Shown here: in pieces, positions 35,201-44,618 of the stretch | Layout of the letters: each line of letters starts with the position of its first letter | Numbering within the stretch: position 1 is the first letter of the stretch | From: Diacronema lutheri | Lineage: Eukaryota; Haptophyta; Pavlovophyceae; Pavlovales; Pavlovaceae | Length of the DNA: 64,000 bases | Direction of reading: 5' to 3' | NCBI GenBank assembly: GCA_019448385.1 | Contig: JAGTXO010000064.1 | Location: 62,001 to 126,000, forward strand | Notes under the pieces: generated by a model | The model's database searches: none | The model's input: only the letters and a program-made list of their open reading frames with translations | Told to the model about the DNA's origin: nothing | Position numbers and translations under genes: made by a program

Positions 35201-38200
35201 TTTGCGGGCGGCGGCGAGGCGAGCTGGCTGTGCGACAGCGCGGCCGGCACGACGACCGTCGCGGCGTGCGCGTCGCTGCCGCCGCGCATGGGCGATGGGC
35301 AGCTGGCCATCCGGCGGCACACGCTCGGCACGGGCGCCGACGCGCCGGCGCACGCCGTCGTCTCGCTCCGCGTCGCGCACGTGAGCCACGCCATCCGCCG
35401 CGCGGCGGACGACGGCGGCGCGCGCGCCGAGCGGATGGCGCGCGCCGCGCGCGCGTTCTGCGATGTGGCGGCCGCGCTGCGCGTCGACGCGATCCTGGCG
35501 GAGGTGCCCGAGGACCGCCCGACGGGCACGCCCTTCCTTGGCGGGCTGCTCAAATGTTGGGACAAACGCAACGGGAGCTGGACGGCGCCAGCCACGCTCG
35601 CGCTCGGAGACGTGCGCGAGGTGGCCAAGCGGACGGCCGACGCAGCGGCCGGCCGAGCGGACGAGGTCCCTGCGGCTGGCCGTCCGCAGGTCGCGGCGCG
35701 CGCGTGCGCTGGCGCGATTGGCGGCGGCGCGGGCGCGGCGGGCGCCTCGGACGCTGCGCCGCGTGCACTGGCGGGCGCGTCGGGTGCGCGCACGGACGGC
35801 GGCCCTGCCGACGCACCGCGCCAGCTGGAGAGCCGCTACGGCGAGGCGAGCAAGCTCGACCTACCCCAAGATTCCACTACGGGCCGCGTCCTCGACGCTC
35901 GCGAGGCCCAGGACCGCGCGCGCGTGCCTGCTGCGCCCGACGGCACAGCGCTGCGCCGCGTGCTCGACGCCGTCGGCGCGGGCGCGCCCGCGCAGCGCAG
36001 CCCGCGCTGGCACGACGAGCGATGGGAGGAGGTCACGGGCAGCAAGGTTGGCGACGTCGTGAACGACAACGCCGGCGTCGCGCACGAGACGCTCACCGAC
36101 GAGTACGTGCACCGGCGGCGGCGCGAGGTGCGGACCAAGGCGACGACCGCGGGCATCCTCGGCGAGGCCGTCGCGCTGCGCAAGCTGGCGGCCGCGTACG
36201 GCATCACCGTCGTGTGCAACCTGCCGATGGTGCGTGCGGACCCGCACGACAAGAGCGCGCCGTTCGCCTTCTCGCCGGACGGGCTCGCCATCCTCCCCGA
36301 AAACAACGAGCAGGTCCTCGTCGAGGTGAAGACGCTCACCAAGGCGGGCGCCACGGCGCACGAGGACGGGCCGCCGCAGCCGCACCGCGATCAGCTGCAG
36401 CTCGGCATGCACGTCCTCGGCGTGAGCAAAGCGCTCTACGTGCAGTACCTCAGGCACGAGGACCGGATCGTCGTGCACGTCGTGACGCGCGGCGCCGGCT
36501 GGCTTGCATTCGCGCAGCCGAGGGTGCAGGCCTTCTGGGCGCGCGTCGTCGAGCGGCGCGCGCGGCTCGAGCGCGCGCGCGCCGACCACCCGGCTGCGAG
36601 CCGGCGGCACCGGCGGCAGCAGACGCCGGCCGGGCCGCCGCTCGTGCTCGCGCTGGACGGGCGCATCCCCGCCGCGCGCGCCGCCGCGCTGCACGCCGTC
36701 GCGCACGGCACCGCGAGCGCGGCGGCGGTGACGGCGGCGGCGGCGACGGGCGACGCGACGGCGTTGCAAGACGCGATCGCGGCGCTGCGCGCGCCCGTCG
36801 GCAATGCGGCGATCGACAGCGCAGCGCGTGCGGAGCGCGCGGCCGTCGAGCGGGCGATCGCGTACCTCGGGCAGCCGGCGGGCGACGCCGCCGCCCGCGG
36901 CACGGCCGAGGCGGCCGAGGAGGAGAGGACGGTCGACGCCGACATCTGCGCGTTGCTGCACCAGCTCGGCGCGAGCGTGGCGCACGTGCACGTCGAGGAC
37001 GCGGATTGCGTCACGCGTGAGCACTGGGGCGAGGCGGTGCTCGCTGCAGCGGACGACCCGTCGAGCGCCCCCGCCATTTCGAGCGTCATCGTCGCGCACA
37101 TCGTGCGCCTCGCCGGCTTTGGCGTCGAGCTCCCGCAGTCGATTCGCGTCGCCCCCAGCACGGCCGACTGGCACGAGGGCTGGCTCGACGTGCAGTGCGT
37201 GCTGCTGCGCACGCGCCGGCGCGGGCGGCGCGACGACGACTTTGTGGCCGTCGTCAGGCGCGGTGGGCGCTGGTTTGCGTGCGAGCCCGGCCGCGCGCGG
37301 CGGCTGCAGTGGCGGTCGGTCCTACGCCGCGCGCGCGGCGGCGTCGACGGGACCGGCGAGGAGGCGTTCGCGATCGTCTACGTGCGGCGCGGCGACGCGG
37401 CCGGCGACGCGGCTGGCGACGCGCAGGCCGCACGGGCGCGCGGCGGGCGCGCGCGCAGGCGCACGCGCGGCGGCACGCGCAAGCGCAAGCGCGGCGCCTC
37501 CGCCGGGCTCGAGGCGGCCGCGCCCGCCGGCGCGCCGGCTGCCGCGCCCGCCGGCGCGCCGGCGGGCGCTGCTCACCGCCCGCCCGCCATGCGCGCCACG
37601 GTCGCCGCGCGCACCACGCGCTCTGTGACCGACGCGCTGCACTCGGCGCCTGCCGCCACGGTTGCACCTGTCTTCGACTGGCGCGCCGGCCGCCCGCCCC
37701 CCGCCGCTCGAGCCCGCCACCCGCGGCCGCGTGGGCGCGCGCCACCGGGCAAGGCCTGGGACAGCGTCTCGGGTGCGTGGGCGGACATGCCGACTGGTGC
37801 TGCCGTCGCCGCCGCGCCGCCGCCGCTGCCGCCCGCCGCCGCGCCGCCGCCCACCGCCGCGCCGCCGCCCGCCGCCGCGCCGCCGCCCGCCGTCGCGCCG
37901 CCGCCCGCCGCCGCGCCGCCGCCGCCGCCGCCACCGGCGGCGCTCAACCGCTGGCAGCACGTCGGCGCGGGCGGCAGCGCGGCGGGCCGGCGGCTCGCGG
38001 CCATCGCACGGCGGCAGCGCGGCGTGCGCGCGCCGCCGCCCACCGCGCGCTTCCTCGCCACGCTGCCGCCACCGCCACGCGACGGCCTCGCGCGCACGAG
38101 CAAGCAGGCGCGCGCGAGGCGCAACGCGGACGGACGGCCGGCGCACGCGCGCGCGGCCAACGCGCGCGCCTTCTACCGCGGCGTGGAGCTCGGCGTGCAC

Positions 38201-41200
38201 GCGACGCGCGCCATCGTCGACGCGCGCCACGCCGACCTGCCGCAGGCCGTCTTCGTGGCGGAGGCGCGGGCGATCGTCGCGCGCTCCGCCGGCGGCGGCG
38301 CGCTGCTCGCGCCGGACGACGTGCGCGACCTGTGCGACGCGCAGACGGACGCCGATCGCGCTGCGATCTGGGCGTCGGTGGGCGCGCACGAGGCGACGCG
38401 CATCTTCGCGCTCGTCACGCGCAACGCGAGCTTGGCGGGCGCGGCGCTGCTCGTGCTGCACACGCCGGCGGGCGCGCCGGCGCGCGCGCTCGGGCTCGTG
38501 GCGACGCGCTCGCGCGCGCCGTCGACGGGCGCGCCGCGCGACGCGCACAGGGCGCTGGTGCAGCGGTTGGACGTGCTGATGGACGCGATCGCCGCGGCGC
38601 GAGGCGCGTCGCCGCTCGAGCTCGAACACGCGCTCGCGCCCGAGCCGCAGAGCGCGTGCAACGCGCGTGCGGCCGCGCTGCTCTGCCTGCAGGCCGTCGC
38701 GGACGCGAGCGGCCGTCCCGCCGCTGAGGACGCGCTGGCCGCGCTCGACGACGCGCGCGGCATCGACCGGCACTGCCACGCCGTCCGGCAGCAGATCGAG
38801 GCGAAGCTCGCGTGGCGGCGCGCCGACGGCGCCGTCGGCGTTGACGGCGCCGACGGCGCGCCCGCGCTCGCGCCTGCCGCCGCACCGCCGGCGTGCGCGC
38901 CGGCGCACGCTGCCGGCGAGGCGGCGGTCGACCAGGCGATCGTCACGCGGGTGCGCGACGCGCTGCGCGCGTGGGCGACGACTGGCACCGCGCCCAGCGC
39001 GGCGGTGCTCGACGACGCCTGCGCCGCGTACACGGCCCGCGCACGCGCGCGCAAGGACGCGCGCACGGCGCTGGGCCCGACGCGCGCGGCCGAGCTGCTC
39101 GCCGCGGCCGCGCGCGGCGGAGCCGACGGGGCGGATGCCGCGCGCGCGCTGCTCGGCGGCACGCCGCGCCTGCTCGTCGTGCTCCTCTGCGTGCCCGTCG
39201 CCGCGCCGTCCGGCGAGCCGCCGCGCCCGGTCGGGCTGCTCGTCGCCGACCGGCCGACGGACGACTCGCGCCCGGCCGCGCTCGTGCGCTACGACTTTGC
39301 GCCGCTCGACGCGGACGTGGCCGTCGCGGTCGGCGCGCATGCCGTCGCGCTGGCCAGTGCGATCTGGCCGCTGCTCGCGGCCGAGGGGGAGCCGCGGCCA
39401 TCGCCCGTCGTGCGCTCGCAGCCGCGCGGCGGCGACGATGGCGCGTGTGCGCTCGCAACGTTCGCGTGCCTCGACGCGCTGATGACCGCCAGCGTCGGCG
39501 CGCACGGCCTCGCGGGCGGCGCGGGCATGCTGCCCGCGCTGGTCGCGCGAGGCGCCGCGGCCGCCCAGCGCGAGCGGCAGCTGCGCGCGGCCGCCGAGAG
39601 GCTGGGCGGCACGGTCGCTGGGTGGCCGGACACGGGCGCGAGCGCGGCGGGCGCGAGCGTCGACGAGGAGGCGCGCACGTACGAGGTCGAGGCGGTCGTC
39701 GACGAGCGCCGCAAGGCGGGCAAGAAGGTGACGTTCCAGTTCCGGATCAGGTGGCGGGGCTACGACGAGAGCGCCGACACGTGGGAGCCTGAGGCCAACG
39801 TGAGCAGCGACCTCGTCGCCCAGTTCCGCAAGACGCGCGACGAGCAGAAGCGGCGCGCGGGCGGATCGGGCAGCGGCAGCGGCGGCGCGGGCGCGGCGTC
39901 GGCATTGGCGTCGGCGCCGCTTCGCGCGCACGGCGAGTCGGGCGCCGCGGGCAAGCGCGCCGCGGCGGGTGCCGCCGCGAGCGCGCGCGACGCCGCGGGC
40001 GCGCGCGCGCCGAGCGTTCCCCGCGCGCGCGGCGTCGAGCGCGCGCGCGTGGACGAGCCCGCTGCGCCGAGCGCGCGCGCCGCCGGCGGCGCGACGGCGC
40101 GCACGCGCGGCAGCGTGCTCCCGGGCTTCGTGGTCAAGCGCTCGACGCTCAACGCGGGGCCGCAGGCGGTGACGGCGCAGCCCGGTGCGCGGAAGGAGCT
40201 GCGGCGCATCGCGGCGGCCGTGCACAGGCTCACGACACAGGCGTACCGCGTCATCAACAAGGTGGTGCGCGACGAGGCTGCGGTGGCGAGCGCGCAGGCC
40301 GTCGGCGCGGCGTCGGGCGGCCCGTCGACCAGCGTGCACACGTCGACCACGATGGACAAGGGATCCGTCCGTGCGATCTTCTCGGCCATCGGCTGGCACA
40401 AGGACGAGAGCACGTACGGTGCAGCGCCGCGAGGCAAGCCCGCCGAGCAAGCCGCCGCGCAGACCAAGGCGGCGACGGCGCGCGCCGTCGGCGAGATGGC
40501 CGAGGGCGTCCAGCCCGTCTGCGCGGTGGGCCTCACGGAGATCCTCGAGGCGGAGGCGACGCAGGTGTCCACCGCGTGCCTGATGCACCCATCGCGCGTC
40601 GTGAACGGGCTGCTCCGCGACGTCGTCCGCGCGGCAGTCGAGCGCGACGAGGCGCTCGTCGCGCTGCCCGAGATGCAGCGAAACGCGCGCGTGCGCGAGC
40701 TGTGCGAGCGGCTGCTGCGCGGCGACGTGGAGGGCGCGCGCGTCGGCTGCCCCGCCGCGCTCGACCGCCACCTGCCCGACATGGTCCTCCACAAGATCGA
40801 CTACAAGTGCACGCCCACGAAAAGGTGGAACTACGACCGGCACACGACGCGCTACTTCCTCGTGCAGATCCGCACCCTGCAGCACGTGGCCGAGGGGCAG
40901 GCGCTGCTCTGCCGGCTCGCGCACATCCACACGCAGCTGACCGGACGGCCGCCGCGGTACAATGTGGCGCCGCTGCGCACGCACAATGTGCGCGCGAGGC
41001 GTGGCTGCCGCTGCCGCCGCCGAGCGCCCAAGCGCGCGCGCCGCCGCCGTGCGCGCCGCCCCGCGGCCAGGTTGGTCACGCGCCCGCGCGCTCGCGCGCC
41101 GCGCGCTGCGCGCAGGTGCCGCGCAACGTGCGCCTCGCCGCGAGCGCCATCTGGGTGACGCTTTCGGATGACGAGCGCAAGGAGCTGCGCGCGCGGCTCA

Positions 41201-42840
41201 AGGCGCTGGACCTGCGCGACCACGATGGCGAGCCGATCAAGTGGACAGGCACAAACGGCAACACCCCGCCGATGTCGGACGTGCGCGTCAGGTACGCGGT
41301 CTTTGCGACGCGCTTCGACATCTCCAACCGCGTCTTCGACTACGCCGGGCGCGAGCGGCCGCCGGCCGATCTGCCGTGGCACGCGCGGCGCTCGTGGGTT
41401 GGCCTCGCGCCGCTGCCGCGCGTGCCGCTCCCGGGCCGGCAGCCCGTCAAGTCGGTGGTGACAGATGGCGTCGCCGTGCACGCCGTCGGGACCGTCCTCG
41501 TGCCGAAGGCGCAGGCGCCGGCCGGCGGCTCGGGCGTCCTGCACCGCTGGCGCCGGCCGGACGGGCGCATCGCCGTCGCGCTCGGCTCCGAGCTGCGGCG
41601 GGCGATCGACGTCGAGGCGGCGGTCGTCGTCGCGGCCGACCCGAACATGGGCAACATCACCACCTACTCTGCGCACGTCGGGCGGGCGGCCGTCTGGCGG
41701 CAGTTCACGCAGCGCGCGCGCGCGCGCGCCGCGGGCTTTGCGCGCGAGACGGCCAAGACCAACGCGGCGCGGCGGCGCGTGCGCACCGACGGGCGCGGCG
41801 AGGAGTTCAGCGTGGAGGCGGACGAGGCGCGGCTTGGCGAGGCGCACAGCGCCAAGGTGCTCGACGCGGGCAAATACATCGCCTTCCACCGCGAGAGCGC
41901 GCGGGTGCGCGAGCGCGCCGCCGAGCACGTGTACGACGCGCCGGCGCGCCGGAAGGAGCGCTGGCGGCGCGACAGCGGCGGGCGGTCCAACGCGGCGCGC
42001 GTCGCCGAGGCGCTCATCGCGGCGCACTGTGTCGACGGCGTGACGCGCGACCGGCTGCTCGTGTGCGTGGGCAAGTGGCTGCGCGACCACAAGGGCGCGC
42101 AGCCCAAGGGCGCGCCGCCCGCCTTCCAGGTGGGGCTGCTGCGCGAGCTGCGGCGGCGCGGCGTCGCGGCCGTCTTCGTGCCCGAGCCGTACACGTCGAT
42201 GCACTGCTCGATGCCGCGGCTCGCCAAGGGCGGCAGGCTGCAGCGCTGCGGCGCGGAGCTCGCGCAGAACCCGCGCCTGCCCGTGGCAAAGGGCGGCACG
42301 CGCACGGTGCACGCGCTCGTCATCTGCCCGGCGTGCAACGGCGGCAAGAAGCCCGTGCACCGCGACTACAACGCCGCGCGCAACATCTTCTACGACGTGC
42401 ACGACATGGCGGCGCACGCGGCCGGGCGCGACACCACGTCGACGCCTGAGCGCTTTGCCCTCGTGCTCGCCTGGTGGGCGCGCGGCGAGGTGTGGGAGCG
42501 TGAGGAGCGCATGGTGCACGGCGAGGGCGACGACTGCGACGACGAGTGCGACGGCGACGACGAGGGCGACGACGAGGGCGACGACGACGACGACGACGAT
42601 GGCAGCGGCGACGGCGGCGGCGGCGAGGGCGACGGCGACGGCGACGGCGACGGAGGCGGCGGCGGCGACGACGACGATGACGGCGGGGGAGGCGGCGGCG
42701 GCGACGGCGGTGGCGACGACGGCGGCGGGCGCGGCGGCGGTGGCGGCGGCGGCTCTCGCGCCCGCACCCCCGCCCGCGGAGCTGCCAGCGCCAGTGCCGG
42801 CGGCGGCAGCGCGCGCGGGCCGAAGCGCGGCCGGCGTTGA
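23962..42840 (+). CDS. Giant multi-domain protein: Ulp1-like proteases, YqaJ nuclease, chromodomain, Fanzor nuclease
   Basis: Exons 23962-27636, 27770-40987 and 41116-42840 (introns 133 and 128 bp, GT-AG, both phase 0) encode about 6,205 aa. Domains in order: Ulp1/C48-like protease 1 (residues about 80-200; His105, Asp132, Gln173, Cys178/179); Ala/Pro linker; TM helix near 1093-1115 and a coiled coil spanning intron 1; Arg/Ala-rich region; Ulp1-like protease 2 (about 2390-2620; His2507, Asp2530, Cys2576); poly-Ala near 2710; decayed protease-like modules; an uncharacterised Cys-containing block (about 3460-3850); YqaJ-type nuclease (about 3967-4160); Pro-rich linker; two more Cys-protease-like blocks; chromodomain (about 5194-5250); Fanzor nuclease (about 5360-6065); Asp/Gly-rich tail ending PKRGRR. 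It is probably a mobile-element or virus-derived protein. Undetected in-frame introns in the 13-kb exon, or more than one gene, remain possible. Confidence 0.75.
24200..24530 (+). other. Ulp1/C48-like cysteine protease domain 1 in the giant protein
   Basis: The order His (VHWTAAYLLL), Asp (LLADSRT), Gln (APPQSGAACC) and Cys fits the H-D-Q-C site of SUMO-protease-like C48 enzymes. The family includes domains carried by many eukaryotic DNA transposons. Identity between CysA (178) and CysB (179) as nucleophile cannot be decided. Confidence 0.6.
27637..27769 (+). other. Intron 1 of the giant gene
   Basis: It starts GTAGGCAGCG and ends CGCGCGCAG. It joins codon boundary to codon boundary and reconnects a coiled coil (GEEEAQQRVLDAEAAEQLAR to DLRLQQAHFGMREDADADVR) that otherwise stops in each frame. 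This supports splicing rather than a frameshift. Confidence 0.7.
31250..31910 (+). other. Ulp1/C48-like cysteine protease domain 2 in the giant protein
   Basis: HVCHVPLAAQ, then GHFTALRLVR (His), DAVLVDTL (Asp) and RGATCGLAIVGALNDAL (Cys) give the C48 order with the CG-x-x pattern of the nucleophile helix. The Gln of the oxyanion hole is replaced by Asn or lies at AAQRG. Confidence 0.62.
32219..32300 (+). repeat. GCC trinucleotide repeat coding poly-Ala
   Basis: About 25 consecutive Ala codons, nearly all GCC, inside the giant reading frame. The length is probably polymorphic. Confidence 0.9.
35995..36580 (+). other. YqaJ / lambda-exonuclease-type nuclease domain in the giant protein
   Basis: It begins SPRWHDERWEEVTGSKVG. 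A helix with ILGEAVALRKL (Glu about 4021) follows, then FSPDGLAIL (Asp about 4061), VLVEVKTL (Glu-x-Lys about 4076) and HRDQLQLGMHVLG with the trailing Gln. This is the complete PD-(D/E)xK signature of YqaJ viral recombinases, which resect DNA ends for strand annealing. All metal-binding positions are present, so activity is plausible. Confidence 0.82.
37030..37395 (+). other. USP-like C-terminal block in the giant protein
   Basis: DDFVAVVRRGGRWFACEPGR followed by FAIVYVRRGD resembles the His-box end of USP proteases (HYVAxVRRxGKWYxCDD then AYxLxYxR), but the His position is Asp and no Cys box is obvious before it. A decayed protease fold is inferred. Confidence 0.4.
39675..39845 (+). other. 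Chromodomain in the giant protein
   Basis: YEVEAVVDERR, FQFRIRWRGYDESADTWEPE and NVSSDLVAQF give the full chromodomain pattern, with aromatic cage positions Tyr (YEVE), Trp (IRWRGY) and the WEP motif. It probably reads methylated histone tails. Chromodomains in transposon proteins are known to steer integration to heterochromatin. Confidence 0.9.
40180..42430 (+). other. Fanzor (eukaryotic TnpB-like) RNA-guided nuclease domain
   Basis: After a helical N-terminal part, the RuvC-like core shows Asp5806 in VVVAADPNMGN, then about 180 residues later VPEPYTSMHC (Glu5988, Thr-Ser 5991-5992), a zinc site (Cys5995, Cys6009, CPAC 6035-6038) and HRDYNAARNI (Asp6048). This matches the published Fanzor signature D-x(125-275)-[TS][TS]xx-zinc finger-RD, with the relocated glutamate next to the TS pair instead of the TnpB position. 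The first zinc pair is widely spaced (13 residues). A 128-bp intron (40988-41115) splits the domain in phase 0. Confidence 0.82.
40988..41115 (+). other. Intron 2 of the giant gene
   Basis: It starts GTGCGCGCGAGG and ends CGCGCAG. Both flanks are codon boundaries and join VAPLRTHN to VPRNVRLAASAIW. Without it the Fanzor core lies in a different frame from the rest. Confidence 0.75.
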
Positions 42841-43245
42841 CGCACGGCCGAGCCGCGCAGCGGTCGACGCTTTGCGGGCTCTGCCCAGGTCGCGCGCGGC
42901 TGGCGACGCGTGCCGCGCGCGGCACGACCGTGCACGCCGCCACCCGTGGCCGAGCGCGCCGCACCAGCCGGCCCGCTCCAACCGCCGTGCGGATCACGGA
43001 CGCTCGCTACGGCTCGTCGGCGCGCGTCACCTGCGCCGGCGGCCACGGCGCCGTCTGCTCCGGCCTCGTCGCGAGCAGCCCGACCGCTGCTCGCCGCCCG
43101 CACGCCGCCGCAGCAACGCTGCGCGTCGTGCTCCCCCGCTCGCCAAACGCGAAGAGCTCCCTCACAAGGACGTCCTTCCGAACGGCCCGCGCTGCACTCG
43201 GGGCGCGATCGTGCCCCTGATCGGATTTGGCTTGACCATCTATAC
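42841..43245. other. 3' flank of the giant gene
   Basis: GC-rich and without coding support on either strand. In Fanzor and TnpB systems the guide RNA usually overlaps or follows the nuclease ORF up to the element end, so this stretch is a candidate, but no structure could be proven by eye. Confidence 0.3.
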
Positions 43246-43405
43246 GCCCGTTCCCTGCAGACAAACATTTCTGCAGACAAAAATCGTGACGCTCTTCGGG
43301 CCCCTGTTCGATTTTGCGCCGCCATGGATTTTCGGTATCGTCACAATCATAATTCAAAATTATGCCGAAACCCAAAATTTCGTAAAAAGTTTACAGGGAA
43401 CGGGC
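43246..43405. repeat. 160-bp AT-rich island with 12-bp inverted ends
   Basis: GCCCGTTCCCTG (43246-43257) and its exact complement CAGGGAACGGGC (43394-43405) bound an island far more AT-rich than anything near it, with a hairpin ATAATTCAAAATTAT and a duplicated CTGCAGACAAA. It may be an element terminus, a MITE or a regulatory end. Confidence 0.65.
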
Positions 43406-43505
43406 CGTCATGGTCGGGCGCCGCCGAACTGGGTGGATGGCGGCGGCGGCGGGTCGAACACACAGCGCGCCGCAAGTCCGGACGGTTTGAGTGTGCGTCC
43501 GGCGA

Positions 43506-43892
43506 ATGTACGAGGCCGGTTCGAGTGTGCGTCGAGTCGGAACAGTGGAGCGTGCCGCTGCCACGCTTGCCGACTTTGCGACTACGCACGAGTTTGGGTA
43601 CGAGCGCGACCTGGTCGGATGCACGGCGCTCACTGGCGGCTGGCCGTCGGGCTCGCGAGGCTGCGCGCACAGCATGCGCAGCGGGCGGATGGGCGACTTC
43701 TTCCGCTTGCTCGCGCACGCGCTGCCCCGCGGCGCGCAGGACGAGCGCTTCGTGCAGGCCAAGGCCGACGCCTACTGCGACTGCACGCACGTCGGGACCA
43801 ACCCGCACCGGCTGGCGATCATGGCGCAGGGCCTGCTCGACGCCAAGACGGCCGGCTGGGAGCGCGCGGAGCAGGCGCGCGCGTCACCATAG
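43506..43892 (+). CDS. Small hypothetical protein inside an inverted repeat
   Basis: A frame of 128 aa from ATG 43506. The C-terminal half (MGDFFRLLAHALPRGAQDER, YCDCTHVGTNPHRLAIMAQG) looks like real protein with Cys, His, Asn and amphipathic helices. The first 40 residues are weaker. An imperfect 23-bp inverted repeat (43567-43589 and 43929-43951) overlaps its 5' part and lies just past its stop. No family is recognised. Confidence 0.35.
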   Translation: MYEAGSSVRRVGTVERAAATLADFATTHEFGYERDLVGCTALTGGWPSGSRGCAHSMRSGRMGDFFRLLAHALPRGAQDERFVQAKADAYCDCTHVGTNPHRLAIMAQGLLDAKTAGWERAEQARASP

Positions 43893-43951
43893 CTGCCTTG
43901 GCCTGCAGGGAGGGGGGGCGCTGAGTGCGTGCGCAGTCGCAAAGTCGGCGA

Positions 43952-44384
43952 GTAGTCGCACCGGACACCGTCCTCGCGCAAAAAGTCATGCACCGGTCAC
44001 CATCGCTGCCTCGACGAGCTCGACGACGACGAGGCAGAAGGCATCAACTCTGCCGCGCGCTCTCTCCTCGGCTGCCGCTTTGTTCAGCCGCCGCCTCCTC
44101 CGCCGCCTCCTCCGCCGCCGCCGCGCCTGCGCCCGACACCGCCGCCGCCGCCGCCCGCGCAGGCGCCGACGCTCGAGCCGCTCGAGTCGCCCGATCCAGA
44201 GCCCATGCCCTTCGACATGACGCTGACGACTCCTCCCGTCGGCGCGCCAAGTCATGCACTGGTCGTGCACAAGTCGGAAAATCCGTACCGCAAGTAGGAC
44301 CGCGCGCTGACGGTCGCGCCGAGCCGCGCCGAGCCGCGCCGAGCCGTCGCATCTCGGCCTCAAGCGCAGCGCATCAAGCGCAAC
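43952..44384. other. Intergenic
   Basis: It contains GTCATGCAC-type short repeats and three direct copies of GCCGAGCCGC at about 44320-44347. No gene is seen. Confidence 0.35.
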
Positions 44385-44400
44385 TAGCGCCGGTGCAGCT

Positions 44401-44546
44401 GGCCCTGCCGACGCACGCCAGCTGGAGAGCCGCTACGGCAAGGCGAGCGAGCACGGCTTTATCCAACATTCCGCTACGGGCTGCGTCCTCGACGCTCGCG
44501 AGGCCCCGGACCGCGCGCGCGTGCCTGCGCCCGACGGCACAGCGCT
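44401..44546 (+). pseudogene. Diverged fragment of the giant-gene coding sequence
   Basis: About 145 bp align with 35821-35960 inside the giant frame: CCAGCTGGAGAGCCGCTACG, GCGTCCTCGACGCTCGCGAG and CGACGGCACAGCGCT are shared in the same order, with substitutions and small gaps that break the frame. Homology stops at CAGCGCT, where CGCTTCGAGTAGGAG, a copy of PIP5K exon sequence (44654-44668), begins. Confidence 0.75.
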
Positions 44547-44567
44547 TCGAGTAGGAGGGTTGGGGCT

Positions 44568-44570
<3 letters not shown>

Positions 44571-44607
<37 letters not shown>
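44571..44607. repeat. Poly-G tract
   Basis: About 36 G on plus, 12 bp 5' of the PIP5K stop position (44619), between two copies of CGCTTCGAGTAGGAG. Confidence 0.85.
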
Positions 44608-44608
<1 letters not shown>

Positions 44609-44618
44609 AGGGGGCGGC

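Noticed and set aside
37322-40984. 1,220-aa open frame on the minus strand opposite the giant gene
   Set aside because: Arg/Ala-rich shadow of the plus-strand coding sequence, with no domain. GC-rich codon use removes stops on the opposite strand.
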